From the IMG/VR virus record IMGVR_UViG_3300031563_000005, positions 1 to 31,489 of that record: 31,489 nucleotides of DNA; one strand, 5' to 3'. Made by a program: the position numbers and the translations under genes. Source of the DNA: a virus. The notes under the pieces are model-generated. The model searched no databases, was not told where the DNA came from, and worked only from the letters and a program-made list of their open reading frames with translations. Of the stretch, positions 16,966 through 24,261 are shown one piece after another (the stretch's first letter is position 1; the number at the start of each line of letters is the position of its first letter).

Positions 16966-17720
16966 TATTCTCTGCCTATAAACCCAGGATAAAGATAACC
17001 AGGATTAGCTATCATCCATCGGGTAGCAGCTTCCATATCATTGAGTGAAGCAGTACATCCAAGAATCGCAAACATCTTAGTGCGACGAGCACCCGTTGAG
17101 CCGGCTGCGCCGGTTAAAATGGCCCCTGCGCCAAGAACGGCATCCGTAGTAGCAACAGTTCCAACTGGAGTATCGTTTGCAACAATTTGTGTGCTTGATC
17201 CATCTGCCTTGCCGATCGCCCACACAAACGTTTGCGCCGTAATATCAACCCCTAGCCCATTGATGGATTGCACCGTTGACCTATCAGAAGCGGGTGCAAC
17301 AGAGACAAGATAGTCATTGTCACCATCAATCCCAGCGAAGGGATAGGCTACTGCATTTTTCGCACGAAGGTTCATATATGGATAGGTAATCACACCAAAG
17401 GTCATGCCATCCATAATTCCAGAATGTATCATTCCAATATTGACGTAGGCTGATAAATCAAGACCAGCACTTAACGTAATAGTTATGTCTGTTGTTGCTC
17501 CAAGCCTAACTCCTCCAGAATCAGACACACTACCCGCAGGCGTCCCAGCTGATATCATAGAGATACCACCAACACGATCTGTGATGGTGTAAGTATCCGC
17601 ATCATAATCATCGGAGTGCCATAGCGCCTTGATGCACGGAAAGTATTTTTCCAGGTTTGCCGCCGTTGGAGTGCATATCGCAAGAAGTGCTGGGTCGTCG
17701 TAGGGCTGTAGAGCAATCAT
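16965..17720 (-). CDS. LamG-like beta-rich protein ending in a short helix motif
   Basis: This 251-aa protein is rich in Gly, Ala, Thr and Asp with alternating strands ('TDITITLSAGLDLSAYVNIGMIHSG', 'NDYLVSVAPASDRSTVQSING'). It ends with 'LNDMEAATRWMIANPGYLYPGF', a short closing helix like those that often end LamG-type domains in phage structural proteins. It overlaps the upstream gene by four bases (ATGA). It is similar in style, though not obviously homologous, to the 324-aa protein that follows, and both may decorate the virion. Function not established. Confidence 0.55.
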   Translation of the reverse strand: MIALQPYDDPALLAICTPTAANLEKYFPCIKALWHSDDYDADTYTITDRVGGISMISAGTPAGSVSDSGGVRLGATTDITITLSAGLDLSAYVNIGMIHSGIMDGMTFGVITYPYMNLRAKNAVAYPFAGIDGDNDYLVSVAPASDRSTVQSINGLGVDITAQTFVWAIGKADGSSTQIVANDTPVGTVATTDAVLGAGAILTGAAGSTGARRTKMFAILGCTASLNDMEAATRWMIANPGYLYPGFIGRE

Positions 17721-18130
17721 GCTGTCACCTCGATAAAGAATTCGCCAAGAGCATTAACGAGCGCAACTACACCAACGGTCATTACTGGTGAGGTAGGTTT
17801 TATCTCTACATCCCCAGGGCTGGGGATTTGGATTCGCGGCCCGGCTAATGTTTTATCCAGCCATAGATCACGAGTGGTTGCGTCTGGCGGGTTGGCGCAA
17901 AGCAATAACGCCTGAGCGGGGTCCCCACCCGATGTCGCAGGAACCATCACCACGCGAAATTTTCGCGCGGCCGCCGGCAGTGTGATCGTGACCTCTGTGG
18001 TAGACATCGAATAAATAGGTGTGGACAAAACTGGCCCGACCACATTACTTGCCACCGGCTTGCCGGTGGGGTCGGTGGCGTGGGGAATTATCTTCGCTCC
18101 CTCATGTTTTAAAACTGTATAAACCGACAT
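17717..18130 (-). CDS. 137-aa beta-rich protein, first gene of the GC-rich cassette
   Basis: The start follows GGGAG at good spacing. The protein is rich in Val, Pro, Ala and Thr, with strand segments such as 'TEVTITLPAAARKFRVVMVPA', 'DVEIKPTSPVMTVGVVALVN' and a terminal 'FFIEVTA', suggesting a compact beta-sandwich. It could be a head decoration or fibre-attachment protein. No late-promoter element of the common type lies directly upstream, so it is probably transcribed with the PEP-CTERM gene 54 bases upstream. I do not recognise the family. Confidence 0.55.
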   Translation of the reverse strand: MSVYTVLKHEGAKIIPHATDPTGKPVASNVVGPVLSTPIYSMSTTEVTITLPAAARKFRVVMVPATSGGDPAQALLLCANPPDATTRDLWLDKTLAGPRIQIPSPGDVEIKPTSPVMTVGVVALVNALGEFFIEVTA

Positions 18131-18184
18131 ATCTCGCTACTCCCTATATGTTCGCACTTCTGATTGTTTTTATTTACTAATAAT

Positions 18185-18601
18185 TCAAACACGTTTGCGT
18201 AAAGCTACTAAACCTACAATAGTGCTTCCGAATAGAAGCATGGAAGTTGGTTCTGGAACTGCTGCGCCTAGAGGGGCTGCTAAACCTGTTACTGTAGCTG
18301 AGAAAACCTGTGGGGGAACAATATTCACAACTTCTTGCCAATCTTGACGACCTGGCACATTTGCTAGAATATCTGGGTAATCTGCGGCTGCATCAGGAAA
18401 TGACATGAACCACGCACCTGTATGAGTTAGCAAGTCGGTATTCCATGGCTGAAAGCCAAATCCGCCTTCACTAATTCCACCTAAAGGAAGAGTCCAAATT
18501 TCAGGTTGCCATGGTGCAATGTCCGCAATATCCGCAGTTGAAACAGTGGGGACGAAAAATAGAGAGGTTAGAAAAATGAGACTGAAAAATAACTTGTTCA
18601 T
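18185..18601 (-). CDS. Phage-encoded PEP-CTERM secreted protein
   Basis: This is a 138-aa protein starting at the ATG at 18601, which follows AAAGGAG; an in-frame ATG nine codons upstream lacks this RBS. The N-terminus is a clear signal peptide: MNKLFF, a hydrophobic core (SLIFLTSLFFV) and a likely cleavage after 'VSTA'. The C-terminus is a full PEP-CTERM tail: 'VPEPTSMLLFG', a hydrophobic helix, then 'RKRV'. In exosortase-bearing Gram-negative bacteria this tail is cut and the protein exported, usually beside exopolysaccharide genes. The middle part is Trp- and Gly-rich ('GGISEGGFGFQPW') and not recognised. It lies in the late region between terminase and the polysaccharide-related cassette, behind its own late-promoter copy. 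Possible roles: altering the host surface, superinfection exclusion, or spread from biofilm. Confidence 0.88.
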   Translation of the reverse strand: MNKLFFSLIFLTSLFFVPTVSTADIADIAPWQPEIWTLPLGGISEGGFGFQPWNTDLLTHTGAWFMSFPDAAADYPDILANVPGRQDWQEVVNIVPPQVFSATVTGLAAPLGAAVPEPTSMLLFGSTIVGLVALRKRV

Positions 18602-18644
18602 TATAACTCCTTTAAAAATAGGATTCAATCCAATGTTACTACCT

Positions 18645-18669
18645 TAACGTAATTTTGTTCAATCTTGTT
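18645..18669 (-). promoter_or_regulatory. Predicted phage late promoter, copy 4 (PEP-CTERM and cassette)
   Basis: The minus strand reads AACAAGAT, TGAAC, AAAATTACGTTA, differing from the consensus at a few positions. It lies 44 bases upstream of the PEP-CTERM start and directly behind the terminase stop codon. Confidence 0.58.
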
Positions 18670-18670
18670 T

Positions 18671-20749
18671 TTATAAAAATGAGAATTCTGAAATATTCTC
18701 TTGTTTTTCTTTTTCAAAATTAGATCCACCTAATACAGAAATTACATAAGAGAAAACACAATAACGAAGTGCGTCTAAACAGTCATCATTTACTTTATCA
18801 ATTCGTATGTCTCCACTTTTTGTTTCTTTGAATGCTAAGTCCATGAATTCCTTGATTAGATCTGGACAATTATCCTCAACTACAAACATCTTTTTATTGG
18901 CTAGAAGTTCCTTGATATAATTTCGTCCAGAGTCTACATGTTTGACTGCTTGATTTGCCCACCACTCAGAATTAGCAGCTTGAAGATCAGCGATAGCTTG
19001 TGGAGCAGCGTAATCGTAGAAAATATGCTCAATTTGGTTAAAATTAATACCTAATTCATCAAGTATCTCAAAAAAGCGGTCGTTGTGGTAGGTAGCCGGT
19101 TTCTTTTGTACTTTGTATGAATATAATACCCACCACTCATCATATACAGGAATGTAAGCAGCTAAAACAAAGGCCCACGGGTGAGTAAATCCTGGGTCGA
19201 TTCCTACTGCATATTCCACATGTAAATCTTTCTTTCGTTCCTCAAAATCTTCCATATTTACTAAATGTGTCTCTACAGAAAACTCTTCATAAACGGTTCC
19301 CTCTGGTGCCGCCCATTCTGCCAAGTATTCTCTAGCAAAGGCATCTTCTGACATTCCACCAGGTTGACCAATAGTGCGTTTAGCTTCATCCATATCTCCT
19401 GATTGAAGAACAATTGGATTAACATCGGAAGGAAATTTCCAACTACGCCAACCCGCTTTTTGCCCCTCTTTTGTAAGTCCTCGATAGTAATATTCTTCTA
19501 GGTAAGAACCATAGACAGGAGTAGAAATAAACACTACACGACCTTTACCACTCCCTAAATCAGAAGTTGCAGTAGAAGTTGCAGGACGAATAATTTCCTC
19601 AAAAATCTTCCTACCGCCTGGAATATTTGCAGCTTCCTCAAAAATAGTTAGGCTAGGCTCAAATCCTAAAATACTCTTTGCATTTTCAGCGGAAACTACA
19701 ATGAGCATAGAACCATTGGAGAGTTTAATTTTTTTCTCTCGCATATTTTTTTCGCTAGGTTCAAGCCCCAACTGATCCCGCAAAAGTGTTACGATGTGAG
19801 TAAAGACAATTTCTGCATTGCGATAGTTTGGAGCGATTACACAAACAGTAGCATCTGGTTGTAACATTTCACAAGTGCCTAAAATTGCACAAGATACTGT
19901 TTTTCCAAATCGTCGCCCCGCTAACAAAACATTGAAACGGGCATAGTTAGAAGGCTCATAATAAATATCAAAAAAGTCTTTCTGACCAGCGTGCGGAGTA
20001 AAATTTAAAGAAGAGAAAACAGCATAATAATTAATTGGAAGTCTGGCTGCTTTCTTTAATGAATTCTTCTCGCTAGCAATGTTTGTAAGAGCAACTTTAT
20101 TCAATCCCTCTACTGAAAGCTTTCTCTCTGTATCGGCTAGAAAAAAGTGCATTAACCAACCAGGAACATTTTCTTCTTCTGAGTCGTAACAAATGGCTAA
20201 ATCTTCAAACGTCTCCACTTTAAAAGCAACACGAGATAACAAAATATCTTTTTCAATATTAATTGGAGGAGTAGACGTAATTGGGGAAACAAATGTGTCA
20301 GGTAGGCCCATTGAAGCAATTTGACTATCAAACATCTTTATGTCAGTTAGGCGAGTTCGAGCAAGGGATATGATTTCTTTATGAGTAATATCATTAATTG
20401 TCCTAATTGCAGAAATCATGTGAGCATTTTTATCCACTGCAGTAGAATTTCTTAATGGTTGGGCTTCATTCCTCCAAATAGTAGCAGAGACAAAACCTTC
20501 TTCTATGAGCGCATTTTCTAACTGATCATCTGTACTTTTAGGATTGGCTAGAAGGTATCTCTCTACAAAAAGTATTGCGTAAGAAATAGATAATTTCCAA
20601 CGAATTTGATCAAGTTTAAGAGAATTGATAAATTTCTTTGCCTCGACCAAACTAATGTCTAAATCTTCATGTCTAGCCACAATCCATTTGGGGAATAGTC
20701 CTTTTATGGATTCTTTAAGTATTTCTTTTTTTTGTTTTCTTGTGAGCAT
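18671..20749 (-). CDS. Terminase large subunit with long N-terminal extension
   Basis: This 692-aa DNA-packaging motor has an ATPase domain with 'TPHAGQKDFFD' (about 251-261), Walker A 'AGRRFGKT' (about 277-284), and Walker B with catalytic Glu 'LTIFEEA' (about 367-373), followed by 'VFISTPVYGS'. The RNase H-like nuclease domain has Asp518 in 'VGIDPGF', Asp579 in 'IFYDYAAP' and the C-terminal Asp cluster 'NDDCLDALRYCV' (about 655-665). It cuts concatemeric DNA and pumps it through the portal. The first ~245 residues precede the ATPase and are helical ('LKESIKGLFPKWIVARHEDLD', 'LENALIEEGFVSATIWRNEAQPLRN'), making it longer than most relatives. It starts directly after the upstream stop. Confidence 0.95.
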   Translation of the reverse strand: MLTRKQKKEILKESIKGLFPKWIVARHEDLDISLVEAKKFINSLKLDQIRWKLSISYAILFVERYLLANPKSTDDQLENALIEEGFVSATIWRNEAQPLRNSTAVDKNAHMISAIRTINDITHKEIISLARTRLTDIKMFDSQIASMGLPDTFVSPITSTPPINIEKDILLSRVAFKVETFEDLAICYDSEEENVPGWLMHFFLADTERKLSVEGLNKVALTNIASEKNSLKKAARLPINYYAVFSSLNFTPHAGQKDFFDIYYEPSNYARFNVLLAGRRFGKTVSCAILGTCEMLQPDATVCVIAPNYRNAEIVFTHIVTLLRDQLGLEPSEKNMREKKIKLSNGSMLIVVSAENAKSILGFEPSLTIFEEAANIPGGRKIFEEIIRPATSTATSDLGSGKGRVVFISTPVYGSYLEEYYYRGLTKEGQKAGWRSWKFPSDVNPIVLQSGDMDEAKRTIGQPGGMSEDAFAREYLAEWAAPEGTVYEEFSVETHLVNMEDFEERKKDLHVEYAVGIDPGFTHPWAFVLAAYIPVYDEWWVLYSYKVQKKPATYHNDRFFEILDELGINFNQIEHIFYDYAAPQAIADLQAANSEWWANQAVKHVDSGRNYIKELLANKKMFVVEDNCPDLIKEFMDLAFKETKSGDIRIDKVNDDCLDALRYCVFSYVISVLGGSNFEKEKQENISEFSFL

Positions 20750-21361
20750 TTAGTGGGAATTATTTTGGGGTGAGTTGACAACACGTTTTAGAATTTTAGT
20801 TAGATTATCTTGTTTTTCGTCTGAGTTACTTTCCATGTACTTACGATACTCAGCTAGAACCTTGTCCATATTCATTCGCTCCACCTGAATCATGCCAAGA
20901 ATTTTTAGTAGAGAGGCGAGATTGGGAGTTTCCTTTTCCTTCTCATCTTTATACAATTTCTCAATTTCTCGAATAAAATTGGCTCTATCTAATAATGAAT
21001 TCTTGTATAAAAAATGCTCATGAATGGCATTAGCTTTAGAATCGTACATCAAATATGAGTATTTTTGTAAGTCTTTATCCCCGAAGAATTTATCACAAGT
21101 TTGAAGGGATTGCGCCCATTGATAAATTATATCTAATTCATCCTCTGTGAATTGTAGATAATATTGCTCAGGTACAGAATGAACAAGGGCTTCAGAAATT
21201 TCTACTGTTTTCTTTACATCAAGACCCATTGCTATAATATTTTCTTTTATTGGATCTAGATGTGGTTCGAGATTTTCCATGTATTCTACGACCTCCTTAA
21301 CAATTTCAAGATCTTTTTCAGGAGTAACAAGTCTTCGTATAAAATCATCATTATTGACCAT
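20750..21361 (-). CDS. Putative terminase small subunit or packaging-associated protein
   Basis: This 203-aa acidic protein is predicted helical throughout ('EIVKEVVEYMENLEPHLDPIKENIIAMGLDV', 'DELDIIYQWAQSLQTCDKFF'), with a basic C-terminal tail. Its stop is immediately followed by the large terminase ATG, so the two are coupled. The place directly before the large subunit is where small terminases normally lie, but I cannot see a convincing helix-turn-helix. The large subunit also has an unusually long N-terminal region that might hold part of that function. The late-promoter copy at 21451-21475 lies about 90 bases upstream. Treat the name as positional. Confidence 0.5.
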   Translation of the reverse strand: MVNNDDFIRRLVTPEKDLEIVKEVVEYMENLEPHLDPIKENIIAMGLDVKKTVEISEALVHSVPEQYYLQFTEDELDIIYQWAQSLQTCDKFFGDKDLQKYSYLMYDSKANAIHEHFLYKNSLLDRANFIREIEKLYKDEKEKETPNLASLLKILGMIQVERMNMDKVLAEYRKYMESNSDEKQDNLTKILKRVVNSPQNNSH

Positions 21362-21450
21362 TTTTTCTGTAATTCTTAATCCTGTCTATTTTAGTCAAGT
21401 TTGCGCCACCCTTGTATTTTTCTTCAATTTGTGGTAACTCTTGTTTATAT

Positions 21451-21475
21451 TAACGTAATTTGGACTAATTTGGAT
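21451..21475 (-). promoter_or_regulatory. Predicted phage late promoter, copy 5 (terminase genes)
   Basis: The minus strand reads ATCCAAAT, TAGTC, CAAATTACGTTA: the right half is fully conserved and the left half is more divergent. It lies 90 bases upstream of the putative small terminase gene, leaving a leader longer than those of the other copies. Confidence 0.55.
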
Positions 21476-21770
21476 TAATTGGCTCTAATTAGTTCTATAA
21501 GACTAATTGGATATAATTACGACCGGAGGGAGTCATATCGACCTGGCTAGAGTCTATCCCTACCTTATGTGAGTTTACTTTGTTTAAATAGTCACAAATT
21601 ATCACAATAGTTACAATTGTCACATTACGACCGAGGGGAGTTATTGTGATAGGCTAGAAAATAAGCCATAGAACATAAAAATAAAAACACAAAAAAAAAT
21701 AAATAAAGAAATTAAAAAATAAAATAAAAATATATACTAATAATAACTATCAATTGAGAATTAATATCAA

Positions 21771-21790
21771 GTGTAGTAAAAACACTACAC
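21771..21790. repeat. Dispersed hairpin GTGTAGT-loop-ACTACAC, copy 1
   Basis: This is a perfect 7-bp stem around the 6-base loop AAAAAC. The reverse complement of exactly this 20-base sequence occurs twice more, at 24262-24281 and 24305-24324, at the other end of the sigma-factor unit. Exact conservation of stem and loop in opposite orientation argues against chance. Confidence 0.75.
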
Positions 21791-22110
21791 TTTATTCCAA
21801 ATATCCCTTTTTCTAGCCAAACACCCCTAATAGTAACAATTATCACTAATTACTTTATTATATTATTATATTATTATATTATTTTATTATATTTATAGTA
21901 ATTAGTTATTATTAGTTATTATAGTATTTATTATATTATTATATTATTAAGTAATTAGTGTTAATAGTAACAATAGTAACAATTGTAGTAATAGTAACAA
22001 TTAGAGTAATTAGCCTAATTAGCCCTATTAGAGTAATTGTAATAACTAGCACCAGTTTTACTCGTTGTACTTTAGTAACGAATTTTCTTCCATTTTCATT
22101 TTTTTGAATC

Positions 22111-22139
22111 TTGACATTTCTCTAAATATTTGATATAAT
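22111..22139 (+). promoter_or_regulatory. Consensus sigma-70 promoter for the sigma-factor operon
   Basis: TTGACA (22111-22116), a 17-base spacer and TATAAT (22134-22139) match the sigma-70 consensus in all 12 positions. It lies about 45 bases upstream of the sigma-like gene, whose RBS is AGGAG. Such a strong host-type promoter suggests expression immediately after infection. Confidence 0.88.
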
Positions 22140-22183
22140 ACAAGAAAATTACAACTTAACGCACACTAAATAGGAGATAATAA

Positions 22184-22927
22184 ATGGCAGACAATTCACT
22201 CTCAACCCAATTTCAACAAAAAATCATTACAATCCTCGCTCTTCCCTCAATTCTCTCGTACATAAAATCCACCTTTCACAGCTATCTTTCTACAGGTTGT
22301 GCAGCAGGAAGATTTGACTATTACGAAGATATTGATTTTATTCAGGATATCCATCTCCACCTCTTTATCGTACTTGAAAAAAGAATAGCAGTAGGCTGGA
22401 ATGAAACCCAATTAGATCAATATTTTACACCTGGCCTAATTAGAATAGTTGTGCGTAATTATGTTATCGATTTACTTCGCACAAAGAGCACAAAAGTAGC
22501 CATTAAAGAATCAGAGAGCATTGATAATGATTATCTATTAGAACTTGCTCGCCATACTGACAACACTCACTTTGAAACTCTCATGGAAGAATATCTAATT
22601 TCCTCCACTTTCGATAATGCAGAGGAATTTGAGTTTCTTGAGGAAGTATTCTCTAGCCTGCCCGATTTACAAAAAGAAATCCTATCATGTATATTACTTC
22701 CTAGGTCAGAATTTATCGATTTTTTCCAATTCTACCTCAGAGAGCTAGGAATCAAGACAGAAAGTGAAATTATCGCTAAGTTCCTTGGTCTCTCACGAAT
22801 CGATTATTTTGTAGAGTTACACCAAATGAAAGAAACTATCGCAGAAAAATTAGGAATAGAACTCAGATCCATGAACGAACAAGATATCTCAGAAGTACTC
22901 AACGCAGGCAAAGGAGATCTAAAATGA
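22184..22927 (+). CDS. Phage RNA polymerase sigma factor, ECF-like (sigma-70 family)
   Basis: This 247-aa protein has a region 2-like part at about residues 48-101: 'DIDFIQDIHLHLFIVLEKRI', then 'FTPGLIRIVVRNYVIDLLRTK', matching the '..a.n..iD.lR' core that binds polymerase and melts the -10. A region 4-like part (about 158-222) has 'SLPDLQKEILSCIL', then 'SEIIAKFLGLSRIDYFVELHQMKETIAEKLG', the helix-turn-helix that reads the -35. The linker is longer than in most ECF factors, and an insertion lies inside region 4 before the helix-turn-helix. It is driven by a consensus host promoter and faces away from the late genes. Its likely job is to redirect host polymerase to the five late-promoter elements. 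Confidence 0.75.
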   Translation: MADNSLSTQFQQKIITILALPSILSYIKSTFHSYLSTGCAAGRFDYYEDIDFIQDIHLHLFIVLEKRIAVGWNETQLDQYFTPGLIRIVVRNYVIDLLRTKSTKVAIKESESIDNDYLLELARHTDNTHFETLMEEYLISSTFDNAEEFEFLEEVFSSLPDLQKEILSCILLPRSEFIDFFQFYLRELGIKTESEIIAKFLGLSRIDYFVELHQMKETIAEKLGIELRSMNEQDISEVLNAGKGDLK

Positions 22928-23106
22928 ACGATACTGGATTTTTATATAATCTAGACATTGAGGTGTATGATCCAAAGACAAATCCGTGGGCTCAAGGACG
23001 GTATCTTGTCCACGGTATTGATGATAGTTTTTGGACGGACAATATAGAGTCAGTTTTAGAGTATTTAAGAGATGACCTAAAAAGAGCCACAGAGAGGCCA
23101 TTTTGA
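22924..23106 (+). CDS. 60-aa protein coupled to the sigma factor
   Basis: The ATG overlaps the sigma gene stop (ATGA), implying translational coupling. The protein (MNDTGFLYNLDIEVYDP...) is acidic and aromatic, with a strand-rich start and a C-terminal helix 'NIESVLEYLRDDLKRA'. It has no Cys, membrane segment or recognised motif. Its place behind a sigma factor makes an anti-sigma or co-regulator role worth considering, but nothing in the sequence shows it. Confidence 0.65.
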   Translation: MNDTGFLYNLDIEVYDPKTNPWAQGRYLVHGIDDSFWTDNIESVLEYLRDDLKRATERPF

Positions 23107-23114
23107 AGATTCTA

Positions 23115-23255
23115 ATGCCTCTACCCATGGCCAGGTATTACTTTTTAAAGTTATGTTCCAAAAACCCTCACTACGCCCACTTTTCAGACATTCCGCGGGC
23201 ATTTTTAAAGGAGTTTCAGTATGAATCCACGAGAAGCTATCAGAATGAGGATTAA
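23115..23255 (+). CDS. Possible 46-aa protein
   Basis: A short frame starting MPLPMARYYFLKLC fills most of the gap between the 60-aa gene and the zinc-binding gene and overlaps the latter by 35 bases. The product is basic and aromatic with one Cys. There is no good RBS, so it may be translated only by reinitiation or not at all. The next gene's AAAGGAG lies inside it. Confidence 0.3.
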   Translation: MPLPMARYYFLKLCSKNPHYAHFSDIPRAFLKEFQYESTRSYQNED

Positions 23256-23580
23256 GCAGTATTGTTTGGACTGTTGTTGTGGCGGTCGTAAAGAGGTAAA
23301 AGAGTGCACTTTGACGAAATGTGTTTTCCATCCATTTAGGCTAGGAAAGATACCAAAAGATGCCTATGAAACATCTGTATTACGAATTGTAAAACTTATG
23401 TGTGGTCAATGTACTGGTTCTACTCGCCCAACTAGTGCTAAAGATTGCTCTATTACAAATTGCTCTCTTCATGATGTTCGGGAGTGTCAAAGTCTTCCTA
23501 AAGAATTACCCCCAATTAAATCTTATTGGGAAGGTAGGAATTTGCCTCTCTATGTAACAAAAGCAACCACAAAAGAGTAA
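23221..23580 (+). CDS. Duplicated Cys-motif zinc-binding protein
   Basis: This 119-aa protein contains two copies of the same module: 'YCLDCCCGGRKEVKECTLTK' running into 'CVFHPFR' (about residues 13-40), and 'MCGQCTGSTRPTSAKDCSIT' running into 'NCSLHDVR' (about 60-87). Each has C-x2-C, a spacer, and C-x4-C followed by a short basic motif. The arrangement is familiar from small phage and bacterial proteins with 'CLDCxxGxxxEV..C....C', presumed zinc-binding, with no established function. The start follows AAAGGAG. It ends the sigma-factor operon, so an early regulatory or host-takeover role is plausible. Confidence 0.75.
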   Translation: MNPREAIRMRIKQYCLDCCCGGRKEVKECTLTKCVFHPFRLGKIPKDAYETSVLRIVKLMCGQCTGSTRPTSAKDCSITNCSLHDVRECQSLPKELPPIKSYWEGRNLPLYVTKATTKE

Positions 23581-23760
23581 AAAATAATCGGCAAACAATT
23601 CGATTAAGTTGCCAATTATTATATTCGATTAAATTTGGGAAAATAATCCCAATATGCTCAATTTGGCCTAATATACTCCAATCGGGCCAAATGGTGCCTT
23701 AACTTGCCAACAATTAATTTGCCCTTATTTTGCCCATCTTGTCTCTAGCCATCAAAAACT

Positions 23761-23789
23761 GTAACCGGCACTTTTCTATTGGAAATTTT
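23761..23789 (+). repeat. Dispersed 29-base repeat starting GTAACCGG, copy 1
   Basis: It begins GTAACCGGCACTTTTC and ends TTGGAAATTTT. It agrees with the copy at 28178-28206 at 27 of 29 positions and with a third copy at 31361-31389 at about 22 of 29. All three are in non-coding DNA at transcription-unit borders (the third running a few bases into a gene end) and all have the same orientation. Confidence 0.7.
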
Positions 23790-23966
23790 GATTTATTTGC
23801 CAATTATTCCGCCAGATTTACATTTACACTGCACGAACATGCCGGAGGCTAGGAAGCATTCCCCGCGTTGCAAATGTCCACAATTTTTACAATCCGCCCC
23901 AACCTGCGCCAATTTGCCCCAATTATCCTAACTAGCGCGAAGCGGCACAATTCGCACCAATTATCC

Positions 23967-24059
23967 TAACTGGCACGATTCTTGCTTGCGTGCCAGTTAT
24001 GTCAATTGCGCCGATTCCTATAACTAGCGCGAGCTGGCATGATTCTTGCTAGCGTGCCA
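23967..24059. repeat. Paired structured repeats with conserved loop
   Basis: The first is a perfect 11-bp inverted repeat (TAACTGGCACG at 23967-23977 with CGTGCCAGTTA at 23989-23999) around the loop ATTCTTGCTTG. The second (24035-24059) has a 7-bp stem with one G-T pair around ATTCTTGCTAG. The loop is conserved as well as the stem, unlike ordinary terminators. More degenerate relatives lie at about 23931-23955 and 24108-24135. Confidence 0.7.
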
Positions 24060-24202
24060 TCGTTCTAAAAATAGGACAATGGCGCCAGTGTAGCAAAAAA
24101 GCGACAGTTAGCGCAAGCTGGTACAATTTGTGTCAATTGTGATAAAGTGTAGTGAAAAAGCGACACTAGGCCTAAAAAGCGTCAATTTTTTGACTATTCG
24201 AG

Positions 24203-24255
24203 CTACATTTTTTGTAGCTTCCTACATTTTTTGTAGCTTCCTACATTTTTTGTAG
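24203..24255. repeat. Tandem 19-base repeat, three units, each a T-loop hairpin
   Basis: The unit CTACATTTTTTGTAGCTTC occurs at 24203-24221 and 24222-24240, and a third unit at 24241-24255 keeps the first 15 bases. Each folds as CTACA-TTTTT-TGTAG. A GTCAATTTTTTGAC hairpin of the same design lies just before. Confidence 0.85.
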
Positions 24256-24261
24256 GTACTA

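Larger units (their letters stand above)
21362..22110. other. AT-rich divergent non-coding region with short iterated motifs
   Basis: There is no convincing gene in about 750 bases between divergent transcription units. The region holds two imperfect direct repeats beginning ATTACGACCG (21517 and 21625, both running to a CTAGA), a run of TATTATATTAT-type repeats (about 21850-21950), at least five AGTAACAAT-like units (21831 and 21966-22005), a TCACAAATT core like that of the late-promoter element on the plus strand (about 21591), and a perfect hairpin at 21771-21790. An easily melted tract with iterated short motifs beside the earliest promoter is compatible with a replication origin or a regulatory hub. 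Neither is proven. Confidence 0.5.

Noticed and set aside
18602-18628. Nine-residue longer N-terminus for the PEP-CTERM protein
   Set aside because: It would place residues before the signal peptide and ignore the AAAGGAG directly before the ATG at 18601.
22074-22100. A sixth minus-strand late-promoter element (TAACGAATTTT...CATTTTCAT on the plus strand)
   Set aside because: One base is missing from the conserved core and the left half is poor. It overlaps the upstream side of the early promoter, so chance similarity in AT-rich DNA is likely.
24203-24255. Regularly spaced repeats that might suggest a small CRISPR array
   Set aside because: The 19-base units are directly adjacent with no spacers, are self-complementary, and have no cas genes nearby. 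They are tandem hairpins.
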